From Spirochaetaceae bacterium (GTDB taxonomy: Bacteria > Spirochaetota > Spirochaetia > SZUA-6 > DRHE01), in contig CP070696.1 in the NCBI GenBank assembly GCA_020353535.1, positions 3,639,446-3,695,385 on the forward strand: a stretch of 55,940 nt of DNA. The letters run 5' to 3'. Within the stretch, counting starts at the first letter, position 1. Every line of letters starts with the position of its first letter. The notes under the pieces were generated by a model. That model was not told the origin of the DNA and did not search any database. It saw only the letters and a list, made by a program, of their open reading frames with translations. Shown here one piece after another: positions 9,175 to 18,128 of this stretch. Made by a program: the position numbers and the translations under genes.

Positions 9175-10524
9175 CTATTTGCCGAGCAGAGGTTCTAGGA
9201 GCTGTCGGCTGCCCCGTTGCAGCGTGATTGCCTTGTAGATGGTGTCCACCGCCCGGTTGAAATCCTTGGAAGGTACTACGAAAAAAGCACTGATTTTCGA
9301 AGAGCCCTGCTCGACCAGGCGCACCCGAACGCCACCACTACTGAGAAGGAGAAGAAGGTCAGCCAGGAGCTCTGGATGGTCAGATATCCCCTCTCCCACA
9401 ATCGCGACCAGAGACACGTTGTCGAGGATCTCAAGATGATCCGGCTTGAGTGCCTCGGCGATAAGGCCGACCAGCAGCTCCCGTTTGTCCTCGAGCTGCG
9501 TTTCAGGCAGAATAACCGCCAGGCTGTCGAGTCCCGCACGCTCCCACTCCCACTCAATGCCTTGGGCGGTCAGTATTTCGAAGAGTTTGGAACGGGTCTG
9601 CGGATCTTTGCGGAGCAGGAATTTTTCCAGGTAGAGCAGGGCAAATCCATTTCGTCCGGCTACTCCCGCGACGGCTCGCTGCTGCAATTTCCTCGCGGCC
9701 TTTATAATGGTTCCCGCATCATCCGGCCTGTTGGTGTTGCGGATGTTGATGGGAATCTTCTCTTTGTACACAGGCAGGATCGCCTCTTCGTGGAGAACCT
9801 TGGCGCCCATATAGGAAAGCTCGCGGATTTCCCTGTAGGTAACTTCCGCCATTGGCTGAGGATCCCTAACGATCTGCGGGTCAGCCATGAGCAGTCCGGA
9901 AACGTCGGTCCAGTTCTCGTACACCTCCGCGTGCACGGCTCTGGCTACCAGGGCGCCGGTCACATCCGAGCCTCCGCGGGAGAAGGTGCGGATCTGCCCC
10001 ACCGAATCACTGCCGTAGAAGCCGGGAATAACGTACAGGCCTGGCCCGGCCAGCCGTTCGGCAATCAGTTGAAAGCTCTCCTCGGTCACAGATCCGTCTT
10101 TCCCGAATCGGATGACCTCGGCGGCATCCACGAAGGTGGCCTGCAAGTAGGAGGCCAGCAGGCGGGCACAGAGGTACTCCCCCCGGGAGGCTGCCAGGTC
10201 CGCAGAAGCACCCGAGCCAAGCGATCTCCGGACCTCCTCCAACCATTCCTGTATTTCCGATCGGGCTTCCAGCTCCCGATCGATCTGGAGATAACGATCG
10301 CTCACATGGCGGAACGGCTGCTCATATGAATCACCACGGGCGGCCAGAGATTGGCAGCTGTAGAGGAGGTCGGTGATCTTCTCATCCCCGGAAGTTCTCT
10401 TGCCCGGTGCGGATACGACGATAAATCTTCGTCGCCGGTCCGAGCGGATGATCGATTCGATTTTTCTGATCTGCCGGGCTTCAGCAACGGAGCTGCCGCC
10501 GAACTTGCTTACGATCTCACCCAT
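9175..10524 (-). CDS. lysC: Aspartate kinase
   Basis: 449 aa monofunctional aspartokinase: phosphorylates L-aspartate with ATP, the first step toward lysine, threonine, methionine and diaminopimelate. Visible motifs are KFGGSS (7-12), SRGGSDVTG (182-190), WTDVSG (205-210), MADPQIV and GAKVLHEEAILP; two ACT regulatory domains occupy roughly 300-449, so feedback control by an end-product amino acid is likely. It is the last gene of the long minus-strand run that also has asd and an aminotransferase. A bulged inverted repeat lies in the 90-bp gap before it. An AAGG-type ribosome site precedes the ATG. Not fused to homoserine dehydrogenase. Confidence 0.92.
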   Translation of the reverse strand: MGEIVSKFGGSSVAEARQIRKIESIIRSDRRRRFIVVSAPGKRTSGDEKITDLLYSCQSLAARGDSYEQPFRHVSDRYLQIDRELEARSEIQEWLEEVRRSLGSGASADLAASRGEYLCARLLASYLQATFVDAAEVIRFGKDGSVTEESFQLIAERLAGPGLYVIPGFYGSDSVGQIRTFSRGGSDVTGALVARAVHAEVYENWTDVSGLLMADPQIVRDPQPMAEVTYREIRELSYMGAKVLHEEAILPVYKEKIPINIRNTNRPDDAGTIIKAARKLQQRAVAGVAGRNGFALLYLEKFLLRKDPQTRSKLFEILTAQGIEWEWERAGLDSLAVILPETQLEDKRELLVGLIAEALKPDHLEILDNVSLVAIVGEGISDHPELLADLLLLLSSGGVRVRLVEQGSSKISAFFVVPSKDFNRAVDTIYKAITLQRGSRQLLEPLLGK

Positions 10525-10582
10525 GGATCTAACCTTTGCGTTTGTACTGACACTTGATTTAAGGCCAATATAGCTTCTGCCC

Positions 10583-10622
10583 GGAATAAATCTGCACGGA
10601 GCAGCGTACCCGATTTATTTCC
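10583..10622. repeat. Inverted repeat with inner hairpin at the aminotransferase 3' end
   Basis: GGAATAAATC (10583-10592) pairs with GATTTATTTCC (10612-10622) with one bulged T; inside it CTGC-ACGGA-GCAG forms a second short stem. It overlaps the stop codon of the aminotransferase and precedes lysC, so it may tune expression or RNA stability between these genes. There is no clear T tract. Confidence 0.4.
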
Positions 10623-11808
10623 GCAGTTGGGCCAGGGCCTGCTTCAAGCGATCGACGCCCCGGTGGCACTCGTCGGTGGAGCAGGAATAGGCAATGCGCA
10701 GATGTCCCTCCCCCGCGGTACCAAATACGCTGCCGCTGACCGTGGCGATGCCGTGTTCGCGCAGCAAGTACTCCGCCACCTCGGCGGAAGCTCCGAAGCG
10801 GCTGATGTTGGGAAAGGCGTAAAAGGCCCCTATCGGTTCGGCCAGAGTTACCCCCTCAATCCCCTTCAGCCCGTCAACGATGATCTGCCTGCGTTCGGCG
10901 AAGGCTCGAATCATGTCATCGACACAGCCCTGACCGGCGCTCAGGGCTTCGGCGGCACCGTGTTGGATGAAGGTGTTCACACATACGGTCGTGTACTGCC
11001 GTACCTTGAGCAGAGCCTGAGTCAACTCCGGAGAGGCGACGGTCCAGCCCAGTCTCCAGCCATCCATGCTGTAGGTTTTGCTGAAACCGTTGACGATGAT
11101 GGTCCGCTCCGGCATGCCTTCCAAAGAATAAATGCTGGGAGCAACCTCCCCCTCGCCGTAGTAGATCCGGTTGTAGATCTGATCCATCAGCACGATCAGG
11201 TTGTGCTTTCTGGCCAGTTCAGCAAGGGCTTGCAGGTTTTCTCGTGTTTCCACACAACCGGTGGGATTCCCGGGGGAGGTGATGCAGAGCATCTTGGTAT
11301 ACTCCGTGATGCGTGAAGCCACCGCCTCCGGTTCCATAGCAAAGCTCGCCTCCGCCCGAGTCGGAACTTCGACAGGTATTCCACCGGCCAAAGCGGCGCA
11401 GGACTTGTAGTGATGCCAGTTCGGATCGGCCACCAGGACCTCGTCTCCGGGATCGATGAAAGCCAGCATGGCCACCATGATCCCCTCGTTGGCCCCGGCC
11501 ATGACGATCACCTGGCTCTGCCAATCCACAGAAACCCCGGTATCGATCTTTGTTCGCTCCGCAATGGCTTTGCGCAGCGAGGGGATCCCCAGGTTCGGAG
11601 CGTAGTGCACCTCTCCCCGCTGCAGTGCCGCGGCCGCCGCCTGCTTGATATGATCCGGAGTATCGAAATCCGGGCGCCCGATCTGCCAGTGAATGACATC
11701 CCGGCCTTCCGCCTCCATAGCCCGAACCGCCTCGAAAACCTTGCGAATCCCGGAGAAGGGAACCGTATGCACCCGCTCCGCAGCCAGTTGCTCTACTGAT
11801 TTTGCCAT
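10615..11808 (-). CDS. Class I/II pyridoxal-phosphate aminotransferase
   Basis: 397 aa from the ATG at 11808, which has GGAGAG six bases upstream (an adjacent TTG at 11811 is less likely). Fold-type I features: GANEG phosphate-loop region, SPGNPTG (about 178-184), cofactor Asp in LIVLMDQIY and Schiff-base Lys about 244 in NGFSKTYSMDGWRLGW. The group includes aspartate, aromatic and diaminopimelate-branch aminotransferases. It sits between asd and lysC, so transamination of aspartate or of an aspartate-derived keto acid is likely; with the TPP decarboxylase-type enzyme upstream it could also supply a 2-keto acid. The exact substrate is not readable. Confidence 0.85.
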   Translation of the reverse strand: MAKSVEQLAAERVHTVPFSGIRKVFEAVRAMEAEGRDVIHWQIGRPDFDTPDHIKQAAAAALQRGEVHYAPNLGIPSLRKAIAERTKIDTGVSVDWQSQVIVMAGANEGIMVAMLAFIDPGDEVLVADPNWHHYKSCAALAGGIPVEVPTRAEASFAMEPEAVASRITEYTKMLCITSPGNPTGCVETRENLQALAELARKHNLIVLMDQIYNRIYYGEGEVAPSIYSLEGMPERTIIVNGFSKTYSMDGWRLGWTVASPELTQALLKVRQYTTVCVNTFIQHGAAEALSAGQGCVDDMIRAFAERRQIIVDGLKGIEGVTLAEPIGAFYAFPNISRFGASAEVAEYLLREHGIATVSGSVFGTAGEGHLRIAYSCSTDECHRGVDRLKQALAQLRK

Positions 11809-11864
11809 CAATGTCTCTCCATACTTTCAGCTCAGGTCCAACGGCCTGACCTCACGTGTTGCGT

Positions 11865-12902
11865 TCACGCCCCGGTAGAGGCGAGCAGATTTCGCCTGAC
11901 CAGCTCTTCGGCGATCTGCACCGCGTTCAATGCAGCACCCTTGCGGATGTTGTTGGCTACGATCCAGAGATTCAGACCATTATCGATCGAGAAGTCCTCC
12001 CGGATTCGCCCCACGTAGGTGGCGTCCTGCTGATCGGTCATGATCGGCATCGGGTACTTCAAGTTTTGGGGATCGTCCAAAACAATCACGCTGGGGCTCT
12101 CCTCCAGAAGCCCACGGGCTTCCTCGGGAGATATCTTTGTTTCTGTTTCGATGTTCACAGCCTCCGAATGCCCGTAGAACACGGGCACCCGCACACAGGT
12201 TGCGGTCAGCCGAATCGAATCATCCCCCATGATTTTCTTGGTCTCATTCGCCATCTTGTACTCTTCCTTGGTGTATCCACCCTCCTGGAAGACATCGATA
12301 TGGGGAATCACGTTGAAGGCGATCTGGTACTGAAACCCCTGAGGCTCCACGGCCGTACCATCCCTGCAGAACTGCATCGATTCACGCTCCAGCGCCAGAC
12401 TGCCTTTGTTTCCGGCCCCAGTGGTGGCCTGGTAGGTGGATACCACCACCCGCCTGATTCTGGCTCGATCATGTATCGGCTTGAGCACCACGACCATTTG
12501 GATGGTGGAACAGTTCGGATTGGCGATGATCCCTTTATGGCGGTCCAGATCGCGGGCATTCACCTCCGGGACTACCAGAGGACAGTTCGGATCCATACGC
12601 CAGGCAGAGGAGTTGTCTACTACCACCGCACCCTGGCCAACCGCCTTGGGGGCCAGATCCAGACTGGCGGTTGCCCCGGCGGAAAACAGGGCGATATCGA
12701 TTCCCCGGAAGTTCTGCTCCATGGCGGCCCGGGTCCTGACTTTCTGATCCCGAAACTCGATCTCCCTGCCTTCATTTGCGGGCAGATCGAGGGGACGAAG
12801 CTCCGCAACCGGAAAATTCCGCCGCTCCAGGGTCCGAATCATTTCGGAGCCCACCATTCCAAGAGCACCGACAATCGCCACGTTCCAGCTTCTAGCTGCC
12901 AT
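11865..12902 (-). CDS. asd: Aspartate-semialdehyde dehydrogenase
   Basis: 345 aa from the ATG at 12902 (a TTG at 12914 would add four residues). It reduces aspartyl phosphate to aspartate semialdehyde with NADPH. The nucleotide loop is VGALGMVG (about 11-18) and the catalytic Cys131 lies in ANPNCSTIQM. The His-containing VFYGHSEAVNIETE segment and the ATTGAGNKG region also fit. Together with lysC two genes downstream it gives the first two steps of the aspartate family pathway. It starts about 20 bp after the stop of the ABC permease, apparently in the same operon, which is an unusual neighbourhood for asd. Confidence 0.9.
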   Translation of the reverse strand: MAARSWNVAIVGALGMVGSEMIRTLERRNFPVAELRPLDLPANEGREIEFRDQKVRTRAAMEQNFRGIDIALFSAGATASLDLAPKAVGQGAVVVDNSSAWRMDPNCPLVVPEVNARDLDRHKGIIANPNCSTIQMVVVLKPIHDRARIRRVVVSTYQATTGAGNKGSLALERESMQFCRDGTAVEPQGFQYQIAFNVIPHIDVFQEGGYTKEEYKMANETKKIMGDDSIRLTATCVRVPVFYGHSEAVNIETETKISPEEARGLLEESPSVIVLDDPQNLKYPMPIMTDQQDATYVGRIREDFSIDNGLNLWIVANNIRKGAALNAVQIAEELVRRNLLASTGA

Positions 12903-12922
12903 GATTCTCGACAACTCCCGAT

Positions 12923-13675
12923 CTAGCGAGTGCCCGCATAGAACTCAACCCGCTGCTCGAGTCTGTTCACCAGTTCGGATACGATGTAAGCGAAGAGGAA
13001 GATAAAGATCACCAGGGCCCAGAATCGGTCCATCAGAAAATTTCTGGAATACAGCTCGAACAGCTCCCCGATCCCCATAATGGCAATCAACAGCTGGCCG
13101 ACCACCACGCCGCGGACTCCCCGAATCATGCCGAGCCGCAGGCCCGCCAGGATCTCGGGCAACGCGGCCCAGAACATCACCTTTGTGTAGACCTGAATCC
13201 GCCTGGCTCCGAAGCTGCGGGTCATTTCCAGGAGGGAGGGATTAATGTTTTTGACTCCGGCCCGTGTATCCAGGGCAATGATCCAAACCGAGAACAGCAC
13301 CACCGTGACCACCACCGTGGCCTGGCCGAAGCCGACGATGACCATCAGGGCCGGAACGATCGCCGTCAGTGGGGCGCTTACGAATATGTTGACCCACATC
13401 CCGAGAAGCTCGTCCACGAACTTCACCCGCCCCATAAGAATTCCCAGAGGGATGCCGATCACCACAGCCAGACCAAGTCCGGTGGCAAAAGCCTGTACAC
13501 TTATCGACAGAGCCTCGTAGAACTTCTGGGTGACGAAGAGATTGATCAGCGCCTTTACCACGTCCACAAGGGGGGGGATCAAAAACACCACCTCCAGCCT
13601 GCCGATCACTTCCCAAAGGATCAGCCAGACCACCAGGGCGAAGATCATGGGAATACGCTTTCCGAAAATAACCAT
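12923..13675 (-). CDS. ABC transporter permease, NitT/TauT type (second permease)
   Basis: 250 aa, about six membrane helices. The ATPase-contacting loop is visible at about 152-182 (RSFGARR...VMFWAALPEILAGLRLG), as in SsuC/TauC proteins. The gene follows the ATPase gene by 13 bp and a different permease of the same family lies on its other side, so the importer probably has a permease heterodimer rather than the homodimer usual for TauC or SsuC. Substrates of the family include nitrate, sulfonates, taurine and pyrimidine precursors; substrate here unknown. Confidence 0.86.
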   Translation of the reverse strand: MVIFGKRIPMIFALVVWLILWEVIGRLEVVFLIPPLVDVVKALINLFVTQKFYEALSISVQAFATGLGLAVVIGIPLGILMGRVKFVDELLGMWVNIFVSAPLTAIVPALMVIVGFGQATVVVTVVLFSVWIIALDTRAGVKNINPSLLEMTRSFGARRIQVYTKVMFWAALPEILAGLRLGMIRGVRGVVVGQLLIAIMGIGELFELYSRNFLMDRFWALVIFIFLFAYIVSELVNRLEQRVEFYAGTR

Positions 13676-13688
13676 ACAGTTTCCCGAC

Positions 13689-14453
13689 CTAGATCAAATA
13701 TTGTTTGAGGATCTGCCAGAGGTCCTCGACCACGTCGAGATACTTGCGATCCCGGCGGATGTCCTCCACGTTCTGCACGCCATCGAGCCGCGTGTCCACG
13801 ATCCTCATGACCTTCCCGGGCCGGGGGCTGAGCAGAACCACCTGATCGGAGACGTACACCGCTTCCTCGATGCTGTGGGTCACGAACACCACGGTTTTCT
13901 TCTCGATCTTGAGCAGGTTCAACAGGTCTTCCTGGAACTTCCTGCGGGTCTGCTCGTCCACCGATGCGAAGGGTTCATCCATCATGAGGATCTCCGCATC
14001 CACGGTCAGGGCTCTGGCCAGACCTACCCGCTGGCGCATCCCGCCGGACAACTCGTGGGGGTAGGCTTTCTCAAAACCGCTCAAACCCACCTCGTCGATG
14101 TATCTGCGGGCGATCTCGTAGCGCTCCTTCTTGGCCACTCCCCTGAGCTCCAGGCCGAAGGCGACGTTTCGCATCACCGTGGCCCAGGGCATGAGAGCGA
14201 AATCCTGAAAGACAAACGCTCGTTCCGGCCCCGGTCCTGTTATCGGTTTGCCCTTGATCAGCACCTGGCCTTCGGTTTTGTCCAGCAGGCCGGCTATGAT
14301 CTTGAGCAGGGTCGTTTTCCCGCAGCCGCTGGGTCCCAGAAGCGTGGTGAGCTCGCCCTGCGGGATCTTCAAGTCGACGTTGGAAAGAGCCTCCACTCCA
14401 CCCGGATAGGTTTTGCACAGACCTTTGATTTCTATAATCGTGTTCCCTTGCAT
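13689..14453 (-). CDS. ABC transporter ATP-binding protein, NitT/TauT type
   Basis: 254 aa ATPase on the cytoplasmic face. Walker A GPSGCGKT (40-47), Q-loop FQDFALMPW (about 82-90), signature LSGGMRQ (135-141) and Walker B ILMMDEP with catalytic Glu160 are all intact, followed by the D-loop ASVDEQTR and the switch His in FVTHSIEEAV. It lies between two permease genes with gaps of 9 and 13 bp. It should power import by the neighbouring permeases and binding protein. Confidence 0.92.
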   Translation of the reverse strand: MQGNTIIEIKGLCKTYPGGVEALSNVDLKIPQGELTTLLGPSGCGKTTLLKIIAGLLDKTEGQVLIKGKPITGPGPERAFVFQDFALMPWATVMRNVAFGLELRGVAKKERYEIARRYIDEVGLSGFEKAYPHELSGGMRQRVGLARALTVDAEILMMDEPFASVDEQTRRKFQEDLLNLLKIEKKTVVFVTHSIEEAVYVSDQVVLLSPRPGKVMRIVDTRLDGVQNVEDIRRDRKYLDVVEDLWQILKQYLI

Positions 14454-14462
14454 ATCCTGAAG

Positions 14463-15254
14463 CTACCTCCTGGGAGCCTTCTTGGCGGCTAACCGCTCCC
14501 GTCTGAACAGTAGGGTTTCCAACCCCTGCAAAGCGCTAACAACAACCGCGGCGAAGAGCACGATGGCCACGATCGAAGCAAACATATTTGGGTACAGGGC
14601 CAAGGCTCGATAGTAGGTGATCAAATCACCAATCCCCGTAGGTGTGATCAGCAACTCCGCCAAAATGATCCCGATGAACCCTGAAGCGATCCCCAAGCGA
14701 AGGCCCGCAAAGATGAGCCCGCTGGCATCGGGTAAGATGATCTTGAAGATCTGCTGGCGCCGGCTGCCCAGAAAGGACTTGCTCATCTGAATCAGGGTGG
14801 GACTGGCGTTGCGGATCCCCTTGTAAGAGTTCAGCACGATCACCGGAGCTGCCATCAACACGACGGCCAGTACCTTGGCAACAAAACCGATTCCGTAGAG
14901 AAAGGTGATCAAAGGGATTAACGCGGCCATCGGCGCACTTTGGACGATTATGAAAATCGGCAGAGTAAACCACTCAAAGGTTCGATACAGGCCCATGAGG
15001 ATTCCGAACAGGATACCCGAGGTGCCGATGATGAGAATTCCCACGGCCAGGGGTTTGAGGGTTACGATGAAAGCTGCTGGCAGTGTTCCATCAACGATCA
15101 TCCGGAAAAAGGCAATGGCGGTATCGCTGAAAGTTGGAAAGGCGATGCTGATCGGTTTTCTTCCCGCCAACTCCCAGGCTCCGAACAGCAACACCAGAGA
15201 CAGCAACCTCCAGAGGTACTTCGGATTGAAGCCGGCTTTAAGCTTGGTGCTCAT
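14463..15254 (-). CDS. ABC transporter permease, NitT/TauT type (first permease)
   Basis: 263 aa from the ATG at 15254, which has a strong AGGAGAG site seven bases upstream; the frame opens earlier at 15287 but has no ribosome site there. About six helices; the coupling loop reads MSKSFLGSRRQQIFKIILPDASGLIFAGLRLG. It differs clearly from the second permease of the operon. A hairpin in the 134-bp gap before it may lower its expression relative to the binding protein. Confidence 0.87.
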   Translation of the reverse strand: MSTKLKAGFNPKYLWRLLSLVLLFGAWELAGRKPISIAFPTFSDTAIAFFRMIVDGTLPAAFIVTLKPLAVGILIIGTSGILFGILMGLYRTFEWFTLPIFIIVQSAPMAALIPLITFLYGIGFVAKVLAVVLMAAPVIVLNSYKGIRNASPTLIQMSKSFLGSRRQQIFKIILPDASGLIFAGLRLGIASGFIGIILAELLITPTGIGDLITYYRALALYPNMFASIVAIVLFAAVVVSALQGLETLLFRRERLAAKKAPRR

Positions 15255-15321
15255 ATCTCTCCTGGCTCTATCAAACCTTTTAGGCATATTAGAAATAATA
15301 TGGAAAAACAGAGTTCTACCC

Positions 15322-15358
15322 CCTGCCGGCTGATCGCTGACCGCGAGGCACCAGCAGG
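15322..15358 (-). terminator. Intercistronic hairpin between binding protein and permease
   Basis: On the minus strand CCTGCTGG pairs with CCGGCAGG (one G-U pair) around an inner TCGC-GGTCA-GCGA stem. A GTTTTTCC tract follows about 15 bases later. Such hairpins after a binding-protein gene often protect its mRNA or cause partial termination. Confidence 0.4.
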
Positions 15359-15388
15359 AGGATAGAAATCAAAAATGATCCGATTCAG

Positions 15389-16411
15389 TTATTTCACTAC
15401 GGCGTCGATTGCTTTCAGATACCAGAAATCCTCGACCTTGAGGGTCGCGGGATCGCCCTGAATCTGTCCGGCTACACCGTAGAACTCGAAATCCTGCTTG
15501 GCGGCACGGGCGCCACCCCCGTCCTCGGGGAACATGTCGCCTTCGGCGGCCAATTCGTAGAAGGGCAGTATCTCAGGCTCCAGCTCAGCCGGCAGGTCGG
15601 GAAGCAGACCGTACTTCTCCCGCTGCTCGAGCACGTAGGCGGGGTCCTTGTTGATGGCCTTGATGGTAGCAACCAACTCCTCCACCAGAATCTTCATAAC
15701 CGTCGGATTGGCATCTAGAAATTCCACGTTGGCATACAGAGCCTCATCACTGGCTGTAATGTCACCCATCGGCAGGACCATGAACTTCCCGGGGGCTTCT
15801 TTCATCAGGAACTCCTTGTTGAAGCTATCGATGATCGTAGCCTTGATGTTGCCCTGAAGCATGGCCGTGGCCCGAACCTCGGAACCGGGCACATAGCTGA
15901 TCTTGCCGTACTCGATCCCGTTCTTCATGGCCATCAGGTTTGCGATGGCCAGAGTTCCCGATGTGCGGGAGTGCACCACCATCTCTTCTCCGTCCAGGTC
16001 TTTCCAGCCATTGTAGTATTCGATGTTGACCACCGGGAAGAACAGCAGGGTGCTGAGCTGGAAGAAGATGCGAATCGGAGCTTTCACGTTCTGAATCAGA
16101 GCGTAGGGCGTGCCGATTCCGATGTCCGCCTGCTTGTTGACAACCGCCTGGGCCGCAACATCTTCGGATTTGAAGGAAATCATCTCCACATCGATTCCCC
16201 TCTCTCTGACCTTCTCCAGGGCGATCAGGAGATGCAGGGTTTCGACAGTTTCGATATCACCCAGAGCCAGGTTGATCTTTGTGACCTCTCCGGCTGCCGG
16301 CTCGGTCTTGCCTGAGGCAAACACGGGCAGGGCTGCCAGAATCAGTCCCAGTAACGCCAGAATCGATACGATCCGGGTTACTTTCCAATTAGGTTGAAGG
16401 TTCCTTTTCAT
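15389..16411 (-). CDS. ABC transporter substrate-binding protein, NMT1/TauA type
   Basis: 340 aa with a signal peptide at about 1-32 ending LPVFASG, then a Lys/Glu/Pro linker. No lipobox Cys, so it should be a free periplasmic protein. The mature part has the two-lobe pattern of the SsuA/TauA/NMT1 family: early strand INLALGDIETVETLHLLIALEK, the FKSEDVAAQAVVNKQADIGIGTPY segment and the VPGSEVRATAMLQGNIKATI segment. A textbook AGGAGG precedes the ATG by six bases, giving high expression. It captures the substrate for the importer downstream; ligand unknown. Confidence 0.85.
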   Translation of the reverse strand: MKRNLQPNWKVTRIVSILALLGLILAALPVFASGKTEPAAGEVTKINLALGDIETVETLHLLIALEKVRERGIDVEMISFKSEDVAAQAVVNKQADIGIGTPYALIQNVKAPIRIFFQLSTLLFFPVVNIEYYNGWKDLDGEEMVVHSRTSGTLAIANLMAMKNGIEYGKISYVPGSEVRATAMLQGNIKATIIDSFNKEFLMKEAPGKFMVLPMGDITASDEALYANVEFLDANPTVMKILVEELVATIKAINKDPAYVLEQREKYGLLPDLPAELEPEILPFYELAAEGDMFPEDGGGARAAKQDFEFYGVAGQIQGDPATLKVEDFWYLKAIDAVVK

Positions 16412-16453
16412 ATTAACCTCCTTCGATTTTTTTCTCTCCGCTGACAGCGGAGC

Positions 16454-18067
16454 TCATTTGTGCTTATGTAAAATGAGACCGTCGTATTCCTCTCCATCGA
16501 TAAAGGCCTCAACCACCACCGGCCCCTCCGCGGTAAAGGCCTCATTCAGAGCCTTTTCGTACTCGGCCAGGCTTCTGGCCGAGATCACCGGAACGCCGAA
16601 CAGGCTGCCGGCTGAGGTATACTGCTCGTCGTGCAGGAAGGTACCATACCTGCGGTAGCCCTTGCGCTCTTGTTTGATTCTAATAAGTTCCAGACGCCGA
16701 TCCACCAGAACGAGAAAGATGATGGGAAGACCGAGGCGCTTGGCTGTGGCCATCTCCCCGGCCATCATCAGGAATCCGCCGTCCCCCGTTACGCAGACCA
16801 CCGGCCGCTCGGGCCAGCAGAGCTTGGTCCCGATTGCAGCCGGAACGCCGTAGCCCATCGAGGACCAGCCGTTTGTCATGATCTGAAGGTTCGGCGCCGG
16901 TGTACGCCACTGCTGGCCGATCAAATGGGTGTGAGCCCCCACATCACAGGTCATTACTCCCTGTTCCGGAAGCATTTTCCGCAGCAGGTCCAGTGCAACC
17001 ACCGGCCCGAAGCGCTCGCCGTTGGGACTGAGCTGTTTGAACATGCGGTCGCGGCGACCCGCCAGAGCCTGGAAGTCCCACTCCTTGCCTTCCGGCTTCA
17101 GCTCGGCCAAAGCCTGAAGTGTCGGGGTGATAGCCCCCACAACCTCCAAAGCCACGGTGTACCGGTCGCGATCGATATCGACTGCCGCCGTGTCAATGTG
17201 AACCAGCGGTACATCGGGGAGCCAATCCTCGTAGTTGAACTCGATCGGATCGTAGCCCACGCCGATGACCAGATCCGCCTGTCGATTGGTCTCCGCTACG
17301 ATGTCGCTCAGGGCGTGGAAGAGCACGCCTGTATAGGAAGGGTGATCTTCCGGAACCAGACCTTTGGCCATGGGCGTGAGGACCACGGGAACTCTGTGCT
17401 GTTCGGCGATTCGAACTATCAACTCCCCGACTTTGCTGCGCACTGCGGTCAGTCCGACCGCCAGCAGAGGCCGCCGGGCACCCCGGAACAGCTCCACCAG
17501 TCTGGCTATCCGATCCGGTTGTGGGGGATCGACAGTTTTCGGAGTTGGTGGAGTGAAGCCCTCAGAGAGCGCCGGCTTATCCCCGATATCCGCCGGGAGT
17601 CCTATGTGTACGGAACCCGGCACCTCGGAGGTGGCAATCTCCACGGCACGACGGAGGGTCTCTTCAATCCGATCTTCGGAAAGCCGGGTGGTCCACTTGG
17701 TAATTGGTTGAAACAGGGCTTGATGGTCGATGGCCATTTGGGTGGTGCGCCCCATCATGGAATCGGGGGGCTCGGTTGTGAAGGCAAGCAGGGGTGACCG
17801 GTCCAAAAATGCTCCGCCCACGCCAGTGCTCAGGTTGGTCGCTCCCGGACCGAGCGTGCCGTAACACACCCCCGGAACGCCTGTGAGTCTGCCGGACACT
17901 TCTGCCATGAAGCCTGCACTTGCTTCGTTGCTGACCAGGACGAAGTCTATCCCGGCCGCTTCAAAGGCATTCATGAAGGTGGTCCAGGGACCGCTGGGAA
18001 TGCCGAAGACGTGGTGAACTCCGATTTTTTTCAGGAATTCGGCGATTTGGTCAGCGACTTTTTTCAC
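16454..18067 (-). CDS. Thiamine-pyrophosphate enzyme, acetolactate synthase-like
   Basis: 537 aa from the GTG at 18067 (AAGGA about 11 bases upstream); a TTG at 18094 is the alternative. Three-domain layout of the POX/ALS family: N-terminal PYR domain with the activating Glu in VSNEASAGFMAE and the GTLGPGATN loop, a central domain, and a C-terminal cofactor domain with GDGGFLMMAGEMATAK. The Asn-Asn or Asn-Asp pair usually found about 26 residues after GDG reads Val-Asp here. Because it leads an operon with a sulfonate-type importer and an aminotransferase, decarboxylation of a 2-keto acid such as sulfopyruvate is as plausible as acetolactate synthesis. No small regulatory subunit gene is adjacent. 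Confidence 0.8.
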   Translation of the reverse strand: MKKVADQIAEFLKKIGVHHVFGIPSGPWTTFMNAFEAAGIDFVLVSNEASAGFMAEVSGRLTGVPGVCYGTLGPGATNLSTGVGGAFLDRSPLLAFTTEPPDSMMGRTTQMAIDHQALFQPITKWTTRLSEDRIEETLRRAVEIATSEVPGSVHIGLPADIGDKPALSEGFTPPTPKTVDPPQPDRIARLVELFRGARRPLLAVGLTAVRSKVGELIVRIAEQHRVPVVLTPMAKGLVPEDHPSYTGVLFHALSDIVAETNRQADLVIGVGYDPIEFNYEDWLPDVPLVHIDTAAVDIDRDRYTVALEVVGAITPTLQALAELKPEGKEWDFQALAGRRDRMFKQLSPNGERFGPVVALDLLRKMLPEQGVMTCDVGAHTHLIGQQWRTPAPNLQIMTNGWSSMGYGVPAAIGTKLCWPERPVVCVTGDGGFLMMAGEMATAKRLGLPIIFLVLVDRRLELIRIKQERKGYRRYGTFLHDEQYTSAGSLFGVPVISARSLAEYEKALNEAFTAEGPVVVEAFIDGEEYDGLILHKHK

Positions 18068-18099
18068 GGTTCTACACGATCCTTGCAAGCCCAAACTAA

Positions 18100-18128
18100 A
18101 AATTATTAAAGTTGACGAAATTGGTCAA
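18100..18128 (-). promoter_or_regulatory. Proximal promoter of the TPP-ABC-asd-lysC run
   Basis: Minus strand: TTGACC (18123-18128), 17-bp spacer, TAATTT (18100-18105); expected +1 is about 25 bases before the GTG at 18067. It overlaps the GTTGAC/GTCAAC dyad. Confidence 0.45.

Noticed and set aside
9217..10329. Long plus-strand open frame opposite lysC (370 codons)
   Set aside because: Antisense shadow; lysC motifs are all on the minus strand and the plus frame has no recognisable domain or ribosome site.
10525..10614. Lysine riboswitch before lysC
   Set aside because: The gap is only 90 bp and shows no multi-arm lysine riboswitch core; only a bulged inverted repeat is present.
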